64,000 bases of DNA from Paenibacillus gyeongsangnamensis. Lineage in GTDB: Bacteria; Bacillota; Bacilli; Paenibacillales; NBRC-103111. Shown one piece after another: positions 35,477-45,475 of this stretch (the first letter of the stretch is position 1; every line of letters begins with the position of its first letter). The translations under genes were made by a program, and so were the position numbers. The stretch covers positions 248,001 through 312,000 of the forward strand of contig NZ_JAQAGZ010000001.1 in the NCBI RefSeq assembly GCF_027533625.1, written 5' to 3'. Below the pieces are notes generated by a model, which was not told the DNA's origin, made no database searches, and worked only from the letters and a program-made list of their open reading frames with translations.

Positions 35477-35579
35477 GTTGATAAGACTTATAAGTTTTTC
35501 GCGGGCTTATAGCTTCGCATCAACCTTGATAAACGCGCTGGTCCTTGTAAGACAAGGACGGCGTAGCCGTTTATCCTGG
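35477..35579 (+). repeat. 102-bp-type dispersed repeat, copy 6
   Basis: A 103-base copy abutting the terminator T-run. Hairpin 1 has drifted (ATAAGTTTTTCGCGGGCTTAT) but can still pair by G-U. Hairpin 2 is consensus except TTGATAAACG. It separates the convergent epimerase and CapA-like genes. Confidence 0.9.
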
Positions 35580-35585
35580 TGTAAA

Positions 35586-36632
35586 TTACCTAATAGTTAA
35601 CCGCCTCGACACCTGTTTGTATATTTTTCGCATCGTCGTTAGCTCTTGCTCCGAAACCTCCTGCGGATCCTGCAATGTCTCGCTCAGCGGTACGATTTGA
35701 TATTTCGGGTCAAGGACCCATGTCGGGATAAAACGGGCTCCAATAATCTCCACTTTCCCCCGATCGTCTTTTCGCAAGGATATTTGAGCGATCACCCCGT
35801 TTTTGGTATGATCGTTCAATTTTAACCGCGTAGTGATCAGATTGCCTAAGGAATAAATCACGAACCGCTTTTTTCTGACGCCATAGATGTCGGCGACGTT
35901 ATGGAATTCCGCGGGCTGGACGACATGAGGGTGCGAGCCCAGAATGATATCAGCCCCGTGTTTAAACAACAGATGAACGAGACGCTTCTGCCGTTCGTCA
36001 GGCAGAAGCCGATACTCTTTGCCGAAATGAAGGCATACGATGACAACATCCGTTTTCTTTTTCAATTGCCGGATGTCATGAATGATCTTGCACGGTTGGA
36101 TTCGATTCACCGCCCATTGCTCATTCCTCGGTACGGGAATCGAATTCGTCCCAAGCGTATAGGCTAATATGCCGATTGCGATCCCATTTATATTTTTAAT
36201 AAGAACATCCTTCGATTCCCGAAAAGAGCGGGATGTGCCGGTATGGGCAATCCGATTCCGGTCAAGTACATCCAGTGTTCGCTGCAGCCCTTGGATCCCG
36301 TAGTCCATGCAATGATTATTTGCGGTGATCAGCACATCGAAGCCTGCTTTTCCCAAGCTCTTGCCAAGTTCGTCCGGACAATTGAACAGGGGATAACTGT
36401 TTTTCGGGTTTCTTGGCTGGCGTTTGAAGTTGGCGGTTTCATCGGTTCCTGCAAAAACCGTTTCGAGATTGCCGATCGTCAAATCCGCCTTCTTCAAATA
36501 AGGAGCGATTTTTTCAAACATCCCGTCGAATGAATAACGCTTCTTGTCATCACCGGGAAGCTGCGCTGCGAGAATAAGCTTGCTCCTCATCATAATATCG
36601 CCGACGGCCGCGATCCTTATTTCGGTTGGCAT
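35586..36632 (-). CDS. CapA-family (PGA_cap) metallophosphatase-like protein
   Basis: A 348-residue member of the poly-gamma-glutamate CapA family, a calcineurin-like fold. Metal-site motifs: AAVGDIMMRSKL (residues 8-19), LTIGNLETVF, DVLITANNHCMDYG and IILGSHPHVVQP. No signal peptide or membrane helix is evident, unlike CapA itself, so a link to capsule synthesis is uncertain. It is divergent from the YheC/D-like gene over 125 bases; both may belong to a spore or envelope function. Confidence 0.88.
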   Translation of the reverse strand: MPTEIRIAAVGDIMMRSKLILAAQLPGDDKKRYSFDGMFEKIAPYLKKADLTIGNLETVFAGTDETANFKRQPRNPKNSYPLFNCPDELGKSLGKAGFDVLITANNHCMDYGIQGLQRTLDVLDRNRIAHTGTSRSFRESKDVLIKNINGIAIGILAYTLGTNSIPVPRNEQWAVNRIQPCKIIHDIRQLKKKTDVVIVCLHFGKEYRLLPDERQKRLVHLLFKHGADIILGSHPHVVQPAEFHNVADIYGVRKKRFVIYSLGNLITTRLKLNDHTKNGVIAQISLRKDDRGKVEIIGARFIPTWVLDPKYQIVPLSETLQDPQEVSEQELTTMRKIYKQVSRRLTIR

Positions 36633-36757
36633 GGAATCTCACCCTTCCCATATTTCATAACATCAACAGGGTATGAGGACCTGAACCGTTTTGATACCGG
36701 ACAATCACAAAAGAAGTCCGCTGTCATAACGTGTAGGTAGGAGGTGGAAGGGACTTT

Positions 36758-37864
36758 ATGAAACGATTCGGCATATTGCAAGCGGCTTTTCCTGCGAGAG
36801 GTTCAAAGTTATCGGCAAGCTCCTCCTATGTCCCCGAGGTTACATGGAGATTGTTTCATGCGGCGGGAAAAAAGCACGGCATGCAGGTTCTTTTCTTTCG
36901 GTCGGAGGATGTGGATTTCGGCAAGCGCAGGGTGCATGCATGGTCCTCTTCTTCGAGTAACGGGCTTTCGGGCTGGAAGCGGAGCTGGCACCCGTTACCG
37001 GACGTTTTATATGAAAATTACCCGATAGGGAGAAATGGCTTCCGCACGAAAGCCCTGGCTGTCAAGCAAAGGTTCAAACGGCTCGGCATTCCGGTGTTTA
37101 ACCCGGCTTTCTTTAACAAAGCAGTCCTGCAAAAGATTCTGAGCCGCAGCCCGATCGTCCGTCCCTATCTGCCGGACGCCAAGATTGCCGTCAAAGCTTC
37201 GGATGTGACAGGGTTCTTAAAAAAGTACGGCGTCGTTTATCTCAAACCCGTCAACGGATACCAGGGAAGGGGCATTATCGAAGTCCGGCAGCTTTCCCGG
37301 GATCAAATTCGGGTGAAGTCCGATAAGTTCGACGAAAAAAAGTCGCTGCTGCAAACGTATTCGCTGCCAAAGTTCGAGTCTTTTACAGGGAAGCTGATGA
37401 AGCGGAAAAGGTATCTCGTGCAGCGAGGGCTGGACTTGTTAAAAAAGGGCGACCGCAAAATCGACTTTCGCGTCGTAGTCCACCGGGGAGCCGACGGAAA
37501 GTGGCATTCCGCCGGGATCAGGCCCAAGCTCGGTAAAGCGGGATCGATGGTCACCAACAGTCATGCCGGAGGAACGAAGACCCTGTGGGAAAAACTGGAG
37601 CTATGGGCGCATCGAACCGGAGCCCCGCTGCCGGGAGCGGGGGAACTCGAAAAACCGGCGCTTGCCGCAGCCAAGTATTTGACCCGATTCAGACCGACCC
37701 TGAGTCATCTGGGAATTGACGTCGCGGTGGACAACAGGAAAGGCATCTACCTTCTGGATTTCAACGTAGTGCCGGGGCGCGACCTGCTCACGCCCGCAAT
37801 GCTTCGACGCGTTACGAAGCTGATAACCGGATTCGCCCGCTATTTGGCCACCAAACGTAAATGA
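36758..37864 (+). CDS. YheC/YheD-family endospore coat-associated ATP-grasp protein
   Basis: A 368-residue protein. The N-terminal part carries the YheC/D-type PDVLYENYPIGRNGFR. The ATP-grasp half has VVYLKPVNGYQGRGIIEVRQ, KIDFRVVVHRGADGKWHSAG and GIYLLDFNVVPGRDLLTP with the Asp/Asn metal ligands. Relatives are found in the spore coat of bacilli. GGAGGTGG lies before the ATG. The gene supports a spore-forming host. Confidence 0.88.
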   Translation: MKRFGILQAAFPARGSKLSASSSYVPEVTWRLFHAAGKKHGMQVLFFRSEDVDFGKRRVHAWSSSSSNGLSGWKRSWHPLPDVLYENYPIGRNGFRTKALAVKQRFKRLGIPVFNPAFFNKAVLQKILSRSPIVRPYLPDAKIAVKASDVTGFLKKYGVVYLKPVNGYQGRGIIEVRQLSRDQIRVKSDKFDEKKSLLQTYSLPKFESFTGKLMKRKRYLVQRGLDLLKKGDRKIDFRVVVHRGADGKWHSAGIRPKLGKAGSMVTNSHAGGTKTLWEKLELWAHRTGAPLPGAGELEKPALAAAKYLTRFRPTLSHLGIDVAVDNRKGIYLLDFNVVPGRDLLTPAMLRRVTKLITGFARYLATKRK

Positions 37865-37935
37865 TTGACCGGCCTCCAGTGACAAAGTGGTTTTGGCCCA
37901 TCAACCGGCCGAAAAAAAGATTAGCCTCTGAAAAT

Positions 37936-37984
37936 AAAAAGCCGCTTCTCCGAACAGCCGAATCTGTACCGGAAAAGCGGCTTT
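37936..37984. terminator. Bidirectional hairpin between convergent genes
   Basis: AAAAGCCGCTTCTCCG ... CCGGAAAAGCGGCTTT can pair over about 14 bases with one bulge. An A-run on the left serves as T-run for the minus strand, and TTT on the right serves the plus strand. Confidence 0.65.
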
Positions 37985-38041
37985 CGCTGCACGAAGCTAG
38001 TCATGATGATTTCATCTGACTTGCCAGTGAGGGATGAGCCC

Positions 38042-39562
<1,521 letters not shown>

Positions 39563-39614
39563 TCATCCTTTCAAGTTGAAATAATAAATATATAAACTAT
39601 ATACATAAAAACAT

Positions 39615-39707
39615 TAACTAGTTATAATAAACCATACGATCAGAGCTTTTGGCAATCTATTTTTCTGAAGCCTGAATTGACTTTTATGAATTAATAATGA
39701 TATTAAT
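39615..39707. promoter_or_regulatory. Candidate operators between abfA and the ArsR-type gene
   Basis: In a markedly A/T-rich 195-base divergent gap there are two dyads: TAACTAGTTA (39615-39624) and ATTAAT-n6-ATTAAT (39690-39707). Such A/T dyads are typical ArsR-type sites. Confidence 0.4.
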
Positions 39708-39751
39708 ATGAAAGCCCATGCCGGCTACGAAGAAAGGAAGAAGCCCAAGTG

Positions 39752-40660
39752 ATGATCAAAGCGACGACGGACGTCTCCAACTTGCCGCTGTACGAAGCGC
39801 TGGCCAGTGAAGTGCGGCTGCGCATTCTGCGCATGCTGGCGGAGCGTCCCATGAACATAAAGGAGATCGCGCAGCAGCTGGAGCTCAGCAGCGCGATTGT
39901 GACGATGCATATCCGCAAGCTGGAGGCAGGCGGACTCATCAGTACACAGATGGTGCGTAAGGAAGGAGGCACCCATAAGATGTGCACCTTGGCCGCAGAG
40001 CGCATCCAGATCGACATGCCGCTAAGCGAAGAGCCGCAGCGCAAGGTATACGAGAGCTCGATTCCTATCGGACATTATACGGCCTTCGATATTCATCCGA
40101 CGTGCGGATTGGTTACGAAGGAGAAGGTGATCGGGCAGTTTGACGATCCCCGCTATTTTCTGGAGCCGGAACGGATGTACGCTCATATGCTCTGGTTCGG
40201 GAAAGGCTACGTCGAATACCGCATACCGAATTATTTGCTTCCCGGGCAGCGGCCCGAGGAGATCGAGATCGCCATGGAGCTCGGGTCGGAGGCGCCGGGG
40301 GCCAACGACAACTGGCCTTCGGACATTTCGTTTTATTTGAACGGGGTTCCGCTCGGGGAATGGACCAGCCCGGGAGATTTCGGCAGCAGCAGCAGGGGGA
40401 CGTACACGCCGGAATGGTGGAGAACCGGGTTGAACCAATACGGTCATCTGAAGGTGATTCGCGTTCGGGAGGAAGGAACGTTTATCGACGGTCAGCGAGT
40501 CACGGGGACGAAGCTGAGTAATCTTCCGCTCGACCGAAACTACTGGACGCTCAGGATTGCTGTGGAAGAGGGGGCGGAGCATGTCGGCGGCTTAACGCTG
40601 TATGGAGAAGGCTTCGGCAACTACAACCAGGATGTGCTGTTCCGGGTTTATTACCGGTAA
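39752..40660 (+). CDS. ArsR-type winged-helix regulator with C-terminal beta-sandwich
   Basis: A 302-residue protein. Residues about 10-80 are an ArsR-type winged helix (EALASEVRLRILRMLAERPM, NIKEIAQQLELSSAIVTMHI). The remaining 200 residues are beta-rich (ISFYLNGVPLGEWTSPGDFG, GGLTLYGEGFGNYNQDVLFR) and may sense a sugar. No Cys metal site is evident. The start may be ATG 39752 or the adjoining GTG 39749. Divergent orientation suggests control of abfA and itself. Confidence 0.8.
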   Translation: MIKATTDVSNLPLYEALASEVRLRILRMLAERPMNIKEIAQQLELSSAIVTMHIRKLEAGGLISTQMVRKEGGTHKMCTLAAERIQIDMPLSEEPQRKVYESSIPIGHYTAFDIHPTCGLVTKEKVIGQFDDPRYFLEPERMYAHMLWFGKGYVEYRIPNYLLPGQRPEEIEIAMELGSEAPGANDNWPSDISFYLNGVPLGEWTSPGDFGSSSRGTYTPEWWRTGLNQYGHLKVIRVREEGTFIDGQRVTGTKLSNLPLDRNYWTLRIAVEEGAEHVGGLTLYGEGFGNYNQDVLFRVYYR

Positions 40661-40694
40661 GAGACTATAGGGGTCCGCACATTCGTCACGGGCC

Positions 40695-40884
40695 GGTTCA
40701 GTAAAATCCCGGCTGCCGCGGGAAAGCAGCCTGAAGTGATCCTCCGGGTACATTTAGCGAAGCCGGGTTCACTAGTAGCGCCTGGAAGTTCACTACGCCC
40801 AGCCATGCCGTGCGATGGCCGACTTTACCGAACCCAGGCTCACTAGTAGTGAACTCTGGTTCAGTAAACTCCCGGCTGCCGCGG
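40695..40884 (+). repeat. Local repeat cluster in the gap before the regulator at 41105
   Basis: A 27-base unit starting GGTTCAGTAAAATCCCGG occurs at 40695-40721 and again at 40858-40884 with one mismatch. Between them TTCACTAGTAG-like words occur three times, and GAACCCAG ... CTGGTTC (40830-40862) can form a hairpin around the dyad TTCACTAGTAGTGAA-like core. The gap 40661-41104 holds no gene I can support. Confidence 0.5.
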
Positions 40885-41104
40885 AAAGTTGATCATAGAA
40901 ATCCAAAGTCTCGGCTATGTTTGGCAAAAATGTACTACCCATGCAAAAATATACAAACTGCCGGGAGCCGTTCGTACAAAATAATCCAATTGTATGGAAT
41001 TTCTCTAAGCGATAAGGTGAAAAGAGAGTTTTTCCATCCTATTTCCATTCTATGGAATGACCGACACAAGCCAAGCCACTTCACGTGCCAGGAGGTGAGA
41101 TCGC

Positions 41105-43390
41105 CTGCTGAGAGGAAAATTTTATCGGAGAAGCCTCATTCTCATTTTGATCATTACGAGCATTCCCGGTCTCATTACCGGCGTTCTGATTTACAAATTT
41201 GCCGGCGGGCGGATCGAGAACGAAATGGTGCAGCTCCATAAAAATCAGATCGCGCGCCGCGCGGAGCAGATGGATAGCCAGCTCTCCTTCCTGGAGCTGT
41301 CGCTTTCCCATTGGGCGTTCGATACGAAATTCGATTACGGTTTGAAGGAAACCGATTTTTTCAAGCAGTTCCAGAGCACCAAGGATTTGACCAAAACCTT
41401 GCTGCTGATGCAGGGTTCCCTCCCTCTGACGAGGCGTATCGAGCTTTATGCGGAAGGGCTGCAAACCGTCCATTTCGATCCGGAATTCAGTCTCGTAACG
41501 CCGGATTCGGAACCGAACAGCGAATTCCGCAGGCTGCTTGCCGGGGACGGTTCCGTCTACTGGACGCAGCTGCCGGCCGGGGAACGCAAGGAGATCGCGC
41601 TTGTGCAAAAAATACCGGGCACCTCGCCGGAGCCGTTCGGCGTGCTAGTGGCCCGGCTCGACCGTGACCGGTTGTCCGAGCTATTGAAAACGCTTGCTCC
41701 GTACGATGACGGCGAAGCGCTTCTGCTCGACGCCGGAGGCAAGCTGCTGGCCGCTGCGGGAAGCAGCGCACTCCCTGCGGGATTTCAAGAGCTGCTGCTC
41801 AAGGAAGCGGCCCGCCGTGCCGGGACCGAGCCATCGTTCCTGCTGGAAGTTGGCCGCAGTACCTATTCCGTCTCGACCGGCACCTTCGGCCGGATCGCTT
41901 CGGATTGGACGTATGTCTCCGCGGCTCCGATCAATGCGATGACGGCTCCCGTCCTCTTCTTGTCCAAGGTCATCGCCGCCGTAAGCGCAGCCGGACTGCT
42001 GCTGGCAGCGATTCTGGCCTGGTTCGCCTCCAATCGCATTTACCTGCCCTTGGGCCGTCTTCTCCGGATGCTGACGGAAGGGAGTGCGGTTGCCGCTATC
42101 GGCCGGGAGGATGAGTTCAAGCTCATCGAGAAGGAGTGGCGGCAGCTGAGCGGGGAAAGCTTGGCCCTACGGCATAAGCTGGAGGACCAGCTGCCGCAGG
42201 TGCGGGAGGGCTTCCTCCTGCAGCTGGTCTACGGCTATTTATCCGCCAGCTCGGAGGAGGATTTGCGGAGGCGGATGAGGCAATACGGCTGGGCGGTAGA
42301 GGACCGCGTCTACCGGGTGCTGGTGCTCCAGCTGACGGGCATGACCCAAGCCGATCAGAAGGGCCGATTCTCCCCGGGCGATGAGGGGCTCGTCACCTTC
42401 GCCGCCGCGAATATGATCGGGGAGCTTGCGGCGGAGCGCTTCAACCAGGCGGAGGTCATCAATTTCCACAATTTGACCGTCGGCCTGCTGCTGCTGATGC
42501 CTGCGGAACGCTCCTCTTCGTCTGCGGTCTACGAATTGGCGGATTCGCTCACGCAAGCGGTGAACCGCATGCTGAAGATGCGGGTGACGCTGAGCATTGC
42601 CGCTCCGACCGCCGAGGTGAAGGCGATTCCGGCGCAATTCGACGAAGCCCGGATTGCGCTCAGCTACCGCATGTTCGGGCATGAGAACCAGCTGATCGAT
42701 CTGGAGCTGCGGCATGCCGGCGAGCCGGAGCGGGGCTTTCAATATCCGTTTGCAGAGGAACGGGAAATGATCCAGGCCATGCGCACCGGCCGGCAGGCGG
42801 AGGCGGAAGCTGCCGTTTCGGTTTTCCTGCAGGCGCTTACAACCGGCGGGGCCAAGGAGGTCGAGGTGCAGCAGGGGCTGCTGAACCTGCTCGGCAGCCT
42901 GCAGCATGCGGCCATGCAGTCCGGACTCAGCCCGGCGAAGCTGTTCAAGGGCAGCAATCCGTTCGAGCAGCTCGCATCCATTCACGAGGAGGAGCAGATC
43001 CGCTCGTGGTTCGTGTCCAAAGTCATCCGCCCTTACATTACCGCGATGGAGGAGCGGTCCGACGATCAGGTCAAGAAGATGATCGAGGAAGCGATGCTGT
43101 ATATGCAGGAGCATTACCGGAACGATATTTCTCTTGACGAATTGGCGGAGCATTGCGGCACGAACGTCTTTATGCTGAGCCGCTCCTTCAAGCAGGTCAC
43201 AGGCAAGAACTTCATCGATTACTTGACGGAGCTGCGCATGGCCAAGGCCAAGGAGCTGCTGCGCAATTCCGAACGGAAGATCAACGACATTGCGGAGCAG
43301 GTCGGCTACCAGCACAGCTATTTTAACCGCATCTTCAAAAAATACGAAGGCATTACCCCGACTAGGTATCGGGAGAACAGCAGAACGTAA
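41105..43390 (+). CDS. Membrane-anchored AraC-family regulator (YesN-type), probable CTG start
   Basis: A protein of about 761 residues: N-terminal basic stretch and membrane helix (RGKFYRRSLILILIITSIPG), extracellular sensor, second helix (VIAAVSAAGLLLAAILAWFA), and a C-terminal AraC domain (SLDELAEHCGTNVFMLSRSF; INDIAEQVGYQHSYFNRIFKK; TPTRYRENS). The only ATG/GTG/TTG option (TTG 41147) would cut off the basic segment and half the helix. AGGAGGTGA at 41090-41098 stands six bases before CTG 41105, which restores the usual N-terminus. It heads the locus 43569-47038 and should respond to its sugar. Confidence 0.85.
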   Translation: MLRGKFYRRSLILILIITSIPGLITGVLIYKFAGGRIENEMVQLHKNQIARRAEQMDSQLSFLELSLSHWAFDTKFDYGLKETDFFKQFQSTKDLTKTLLLMQGSLPLTRRIELYAEGLQTVHFDPEFSLVTPDSEPNSEFRRLLAGDGSVYWTQLPAGERKEIALVQKIPGTSPEPFGVLVARLDRDRLSELLKTLAPYDDGEALLLDAGGKLLAAAGSSALPAGFQELLLKEAARRAGTEPSFLLEVGRSTYSVSTGTFGRIASDWTYVSAAPINAMTAPVLFLSKVIAAVSAAGLLLAAILAWFASNRIYLPLGRLLRMLTEGSAVAAIGREDEFKLIEKEWRQLSGESLALRHKLEDQLPQVREGFLLQLVYGYLSASSEEDLRRRMRQYGWAVEDRVYRVLVLQLTGMTQADQKGRFSPGDEGLVTFAAANMIGELAAERFNQAEVINFHNLTVGLLLLMPAERSSSSAVYELADSLTQAVNRMLKMRVTLSIAAPTAEVKAIPAQFDEARIALSYRMFGHENQLIDLELRHAGEPERGFQYPFAEEREMIQAMRTGRQAEAEAAVSVFLQALTTGGAKEVEVQQGLLNLLGSLQHAAMQSGLSPAKLFKGSNPFEQLASIHEEEQIRSWFVSKVIRPYITAMEERSDDQVKKMIEEAMLYMQEHYRNDISLDELAEHCGTNVFMLSRSFKQVTGKNFIDYLTELRMAKAKELLRNSERKINDIAEQVGYQHSYFNRIFKKYEGITPTRYRENSRT

Positions 43391-43400
43391 GGCCATAAGG

Positions 43401-43428
43401 CGCTCCTGATCGCACAGGAGCGTTTTTT
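43401..43428 (+). terminator. Rho-independent terminator
   Basis: CGCTCCTG / CAGGAGCG, six-base loop, six T. It separates the regulator gene from the transporter genes. Confidence 0.85.
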
Positions 43429-43568
43429 GTTCAAAATAATCGCACTGCTGCAAGAAAGTTCCAACGCCTTGCCCCGCCTGCATTTCACAGGATCAAAAAT
43501 GTCCGATTGCATCCAAAATCATGCTGCCGCACAATGAGTCTAATTCAACAACCGAAAGGGGAGAGACG

Positions 43569-44525
43569 ATGGAGCATACGACGGCAAACGAACGCACCCT
43601 GAATAAGAAAGCGCATACGGACAGCAGGGTGCTGCGGCGGCTTCGAAGGGACAAGTGGCTGTATGCGCTTCTCCTTCCGGGCGTGCTGTATTTTCTCGTC
43701 TTCAAGTATGTCCCCATGTGGGGCGTGGTGCTGGCATTCAAAAATTATCAGCCGTTCCTCGGCTTTTGGAAGAGCGAATGGGTTGGCCTGGAGCACTTCC
43801 GCAATTTCTTTCAGAATCCGGACTTCCTGAGGCTGATCAAGAATACGCTGCTCCTGTCCTTTTATAATCTGATCTTTTTCTTTCCCGCTCCCATTGTGCT
43901 GGCGCTGCTGCTGAACGAAATCCGGGTATCCCTCTACAAGCGGACGATTCAGACCTTGATCTACGTCCCTCATTTTATTTCGATGGTCATCGTGGCAAGC
44001 ATCAGCTACGTGTTTCTGACGACGGAGGGGGGCGTCGTTAACGAGCTGCTGCAGCAGTATACAGGGTACAAGATCCAGTTCCTGGCCGACCCGCATTGGT
44101 TCCGGCCGCTGATCATCGCGCAGACGGTCTGGAAGGAATGCGGCTGGGGGACGATCATCTTCCTGGCGGCGCTGGCCGGCGTCGACGCGGAGCAGTACGA
44201 GGCGGCCATCATGGACGGCGCGGGCCGCTGGCGCCAGCTGTGGCACATCACTTTGCCCTCGATCCGCAGCACCATCGTGATTCTGCTCATCCTTCGGATG
44301 GGCGATGTGCTGGACAACGGCTTCGAGCAAATATACCTGATGACCAACGCCTTGAACCGCGAGGTGGCGGACGTTTTCGATACCTACGTGTACCTGATGG
44401 GGATAACCCAGGGGGCGTTCAGCTACAGTACCGCGGTCGGTTTATTCAAGTCGGTCGTCGGCGTCGTTCTTGTGTTCGGCAGCAACTTTCTGGCCCGCAG
44501 GTTCGGGCAGTCCGGCATCTATTGA
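43569..44525 (+). CDS. Sugar ABC transporter permease, LplB-type
   Basis: A 318-residue six-span permease. Motifs: YALLLPGVLYFLVFKYVPMW, YVPHFISMVIVASISYVFL, EAA loop YEAAIMDGAGRWRQLWHITL. The ATG at 43569 follows AAAGGGGAGAG; the frame opens 48 bases earlier. The partner gene begins 18 bases after its stop. Close in sequence to the permease at 50419 (shared NYQPFLGFWKSEWVGL / NYSPYLGFWNSEWVGL), so the two modules are paralogous. Confidence 0.92.
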   Translation: MEHTTANERTLNKKAHTDSRVLRRLRRDKWLYALLLPGVLYFLVFKYVPMWGVVLAFKNYQPFLGFWKSEWVGLEHFRNFFQNPDFLRLIKNTLLLSFYNLIFFFPAPIVLALLLNEIRVSLYKRTIQTLIYVPHFISMVIVASISYVFLTTEGGVVNELLQQYTGYKIQFLADPHWFRPLIIAQTVWKECGWGTIIFLAALAGVDAEQYEAAIMDGAGRWRQLWHITLPSIRSTIVILLILRMGDVLDNGFEQIYLMTNALNREVADVFDTYVYLMGITQGAFSYSTAVGLFKSVVGVVLVFGSNFLARRFGQSGIY

Positions 44526-44543
44526 ACAAGGAGGCAGACCTTC

Positions 44544-45428
44544 ATGGCCCGAACGTATACAAGCATATCCGGCACCATATTCGATTGGTTCAACTATGTT
44601 TTTCTGGCGGTGTTCGCCGGATGCACCGTCATTCCGTTTCTGTACGTGATCGCAGGCTCCTTCGCCTCGGATACCGAGCTGACGCAGCGGGCGTTCTTCA
44701 TCATTCCACACAGTTTCTCCATGTCCGGGTACCGGTTCATTTTTTCATCCGATACGTTGTTCCGGAGCATCGGCGTTTCCGCTTATATTACGATCGTCGG
44801 CACGCTGGTCAATCTGCTCTTTACCGTGACGATGGCGTATCCGCTCGCACGCAAAGACTTGATGGGGCGAAACACCGTGCTGAATCTGGTCGTGTTCTCG
44901 ATGCTGTTCTCCGGCGGAATGATCCCCACGTACCTCGTGGTCAAAAGCCTCGGTCTTCTCGATTCATATTGGGCCTTAATGCTGCCGGGTGCAATCGGGG
45001 CGTTCAACCTCATCGTGGTCAAGAACTTCTTCCAGGAGCTCCCTCCCGGGCTGGAGGAGTCGGCGAAGATCGACGGCTGCACCGAGATCGGGGTGCTGTG
45101 GCGCATCGTGCTGCCGCTGTCCAAGCCGGTGCTTGCCACCTTCGGCTTGTTCTATGCCGTCGGGCATTGGAACAACTTCTTTTCGGCGCTGCTCTACATC
45201 AACGATCCGACCAAATGGCCTCTGCAGGTCATGCTGCGGCAGATCGTGCTGCTTTCTCAAGCGACGATCGGCGACATGTCCCAGCTCGACCCGAACTTCG
45301 TACAGCCGCCGGAGCAAACCGTCAAGATGGCGGTCATCGTCGTCGGCACGATTCCGATTCTGCTCGTTTACCCATTTCTGCAAAAGCATTTCGCCAAAGG
45401 CGTGCTGGTCGGCTCCATCAAGGGCTGA
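44544..45428 (+). CDS. Sugar ABC transporter permease, YtcP/LplC-type
   Basis: A 294-residue six-span partner permease. Motifs: SMLFSGGMIPTYLVVKSLGL, EAA loop LEESAKIDGCTEIGVLWRIV, end HFAKGVLVGSIKG. AAGGAGG lies before the ATG. No ATPase gene in the locus. Confidence 0.92.
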   Translation: MARTYTSISGTIFDWFNYVFLAVFAGCTVIPFLYVIAGSFASDTELTQRAFFIIPHSFSMSGYRFIFSSDTLFRSIGVSAYITIVGTLVNLLFTVTMAYPLARKDLMGRNTVLNLVVFSMLFSGGMIPTYLVVKSLGLLDSYWALMLPGAIGAFNLIVVKNFFQELPPGLEESAKIDGCTEIGVLWRIVLPLSKPVLATFGLFYAVGHWNNFFSALLYINDPTKWPLQVMLRQIVLLSQATIGDMSQLDPNFVQPPEQTVKMAVIVVGTIPILLVYPFLQKHFAKGVLVGSIKG

Positions 45429-45475
45429 ACGGCTCCTAATACAAGCTTGAAACGACAAGGGAGGTTATGTAGTTT

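Noticed and set aside
35477..35579. Group II intron or known ribozyme inside the 102-bp repeat
   Set aside because: Too short, no domain V-like hairpin or catalytic core motif could be found; only the terminator preference is reminiscent of group IIC introns.
35586..36632. Poly-gamma-glutamate capsule locus
   Set aside because: Only a CapA-like protein is present; no capB, capC or related genes lie nearby.
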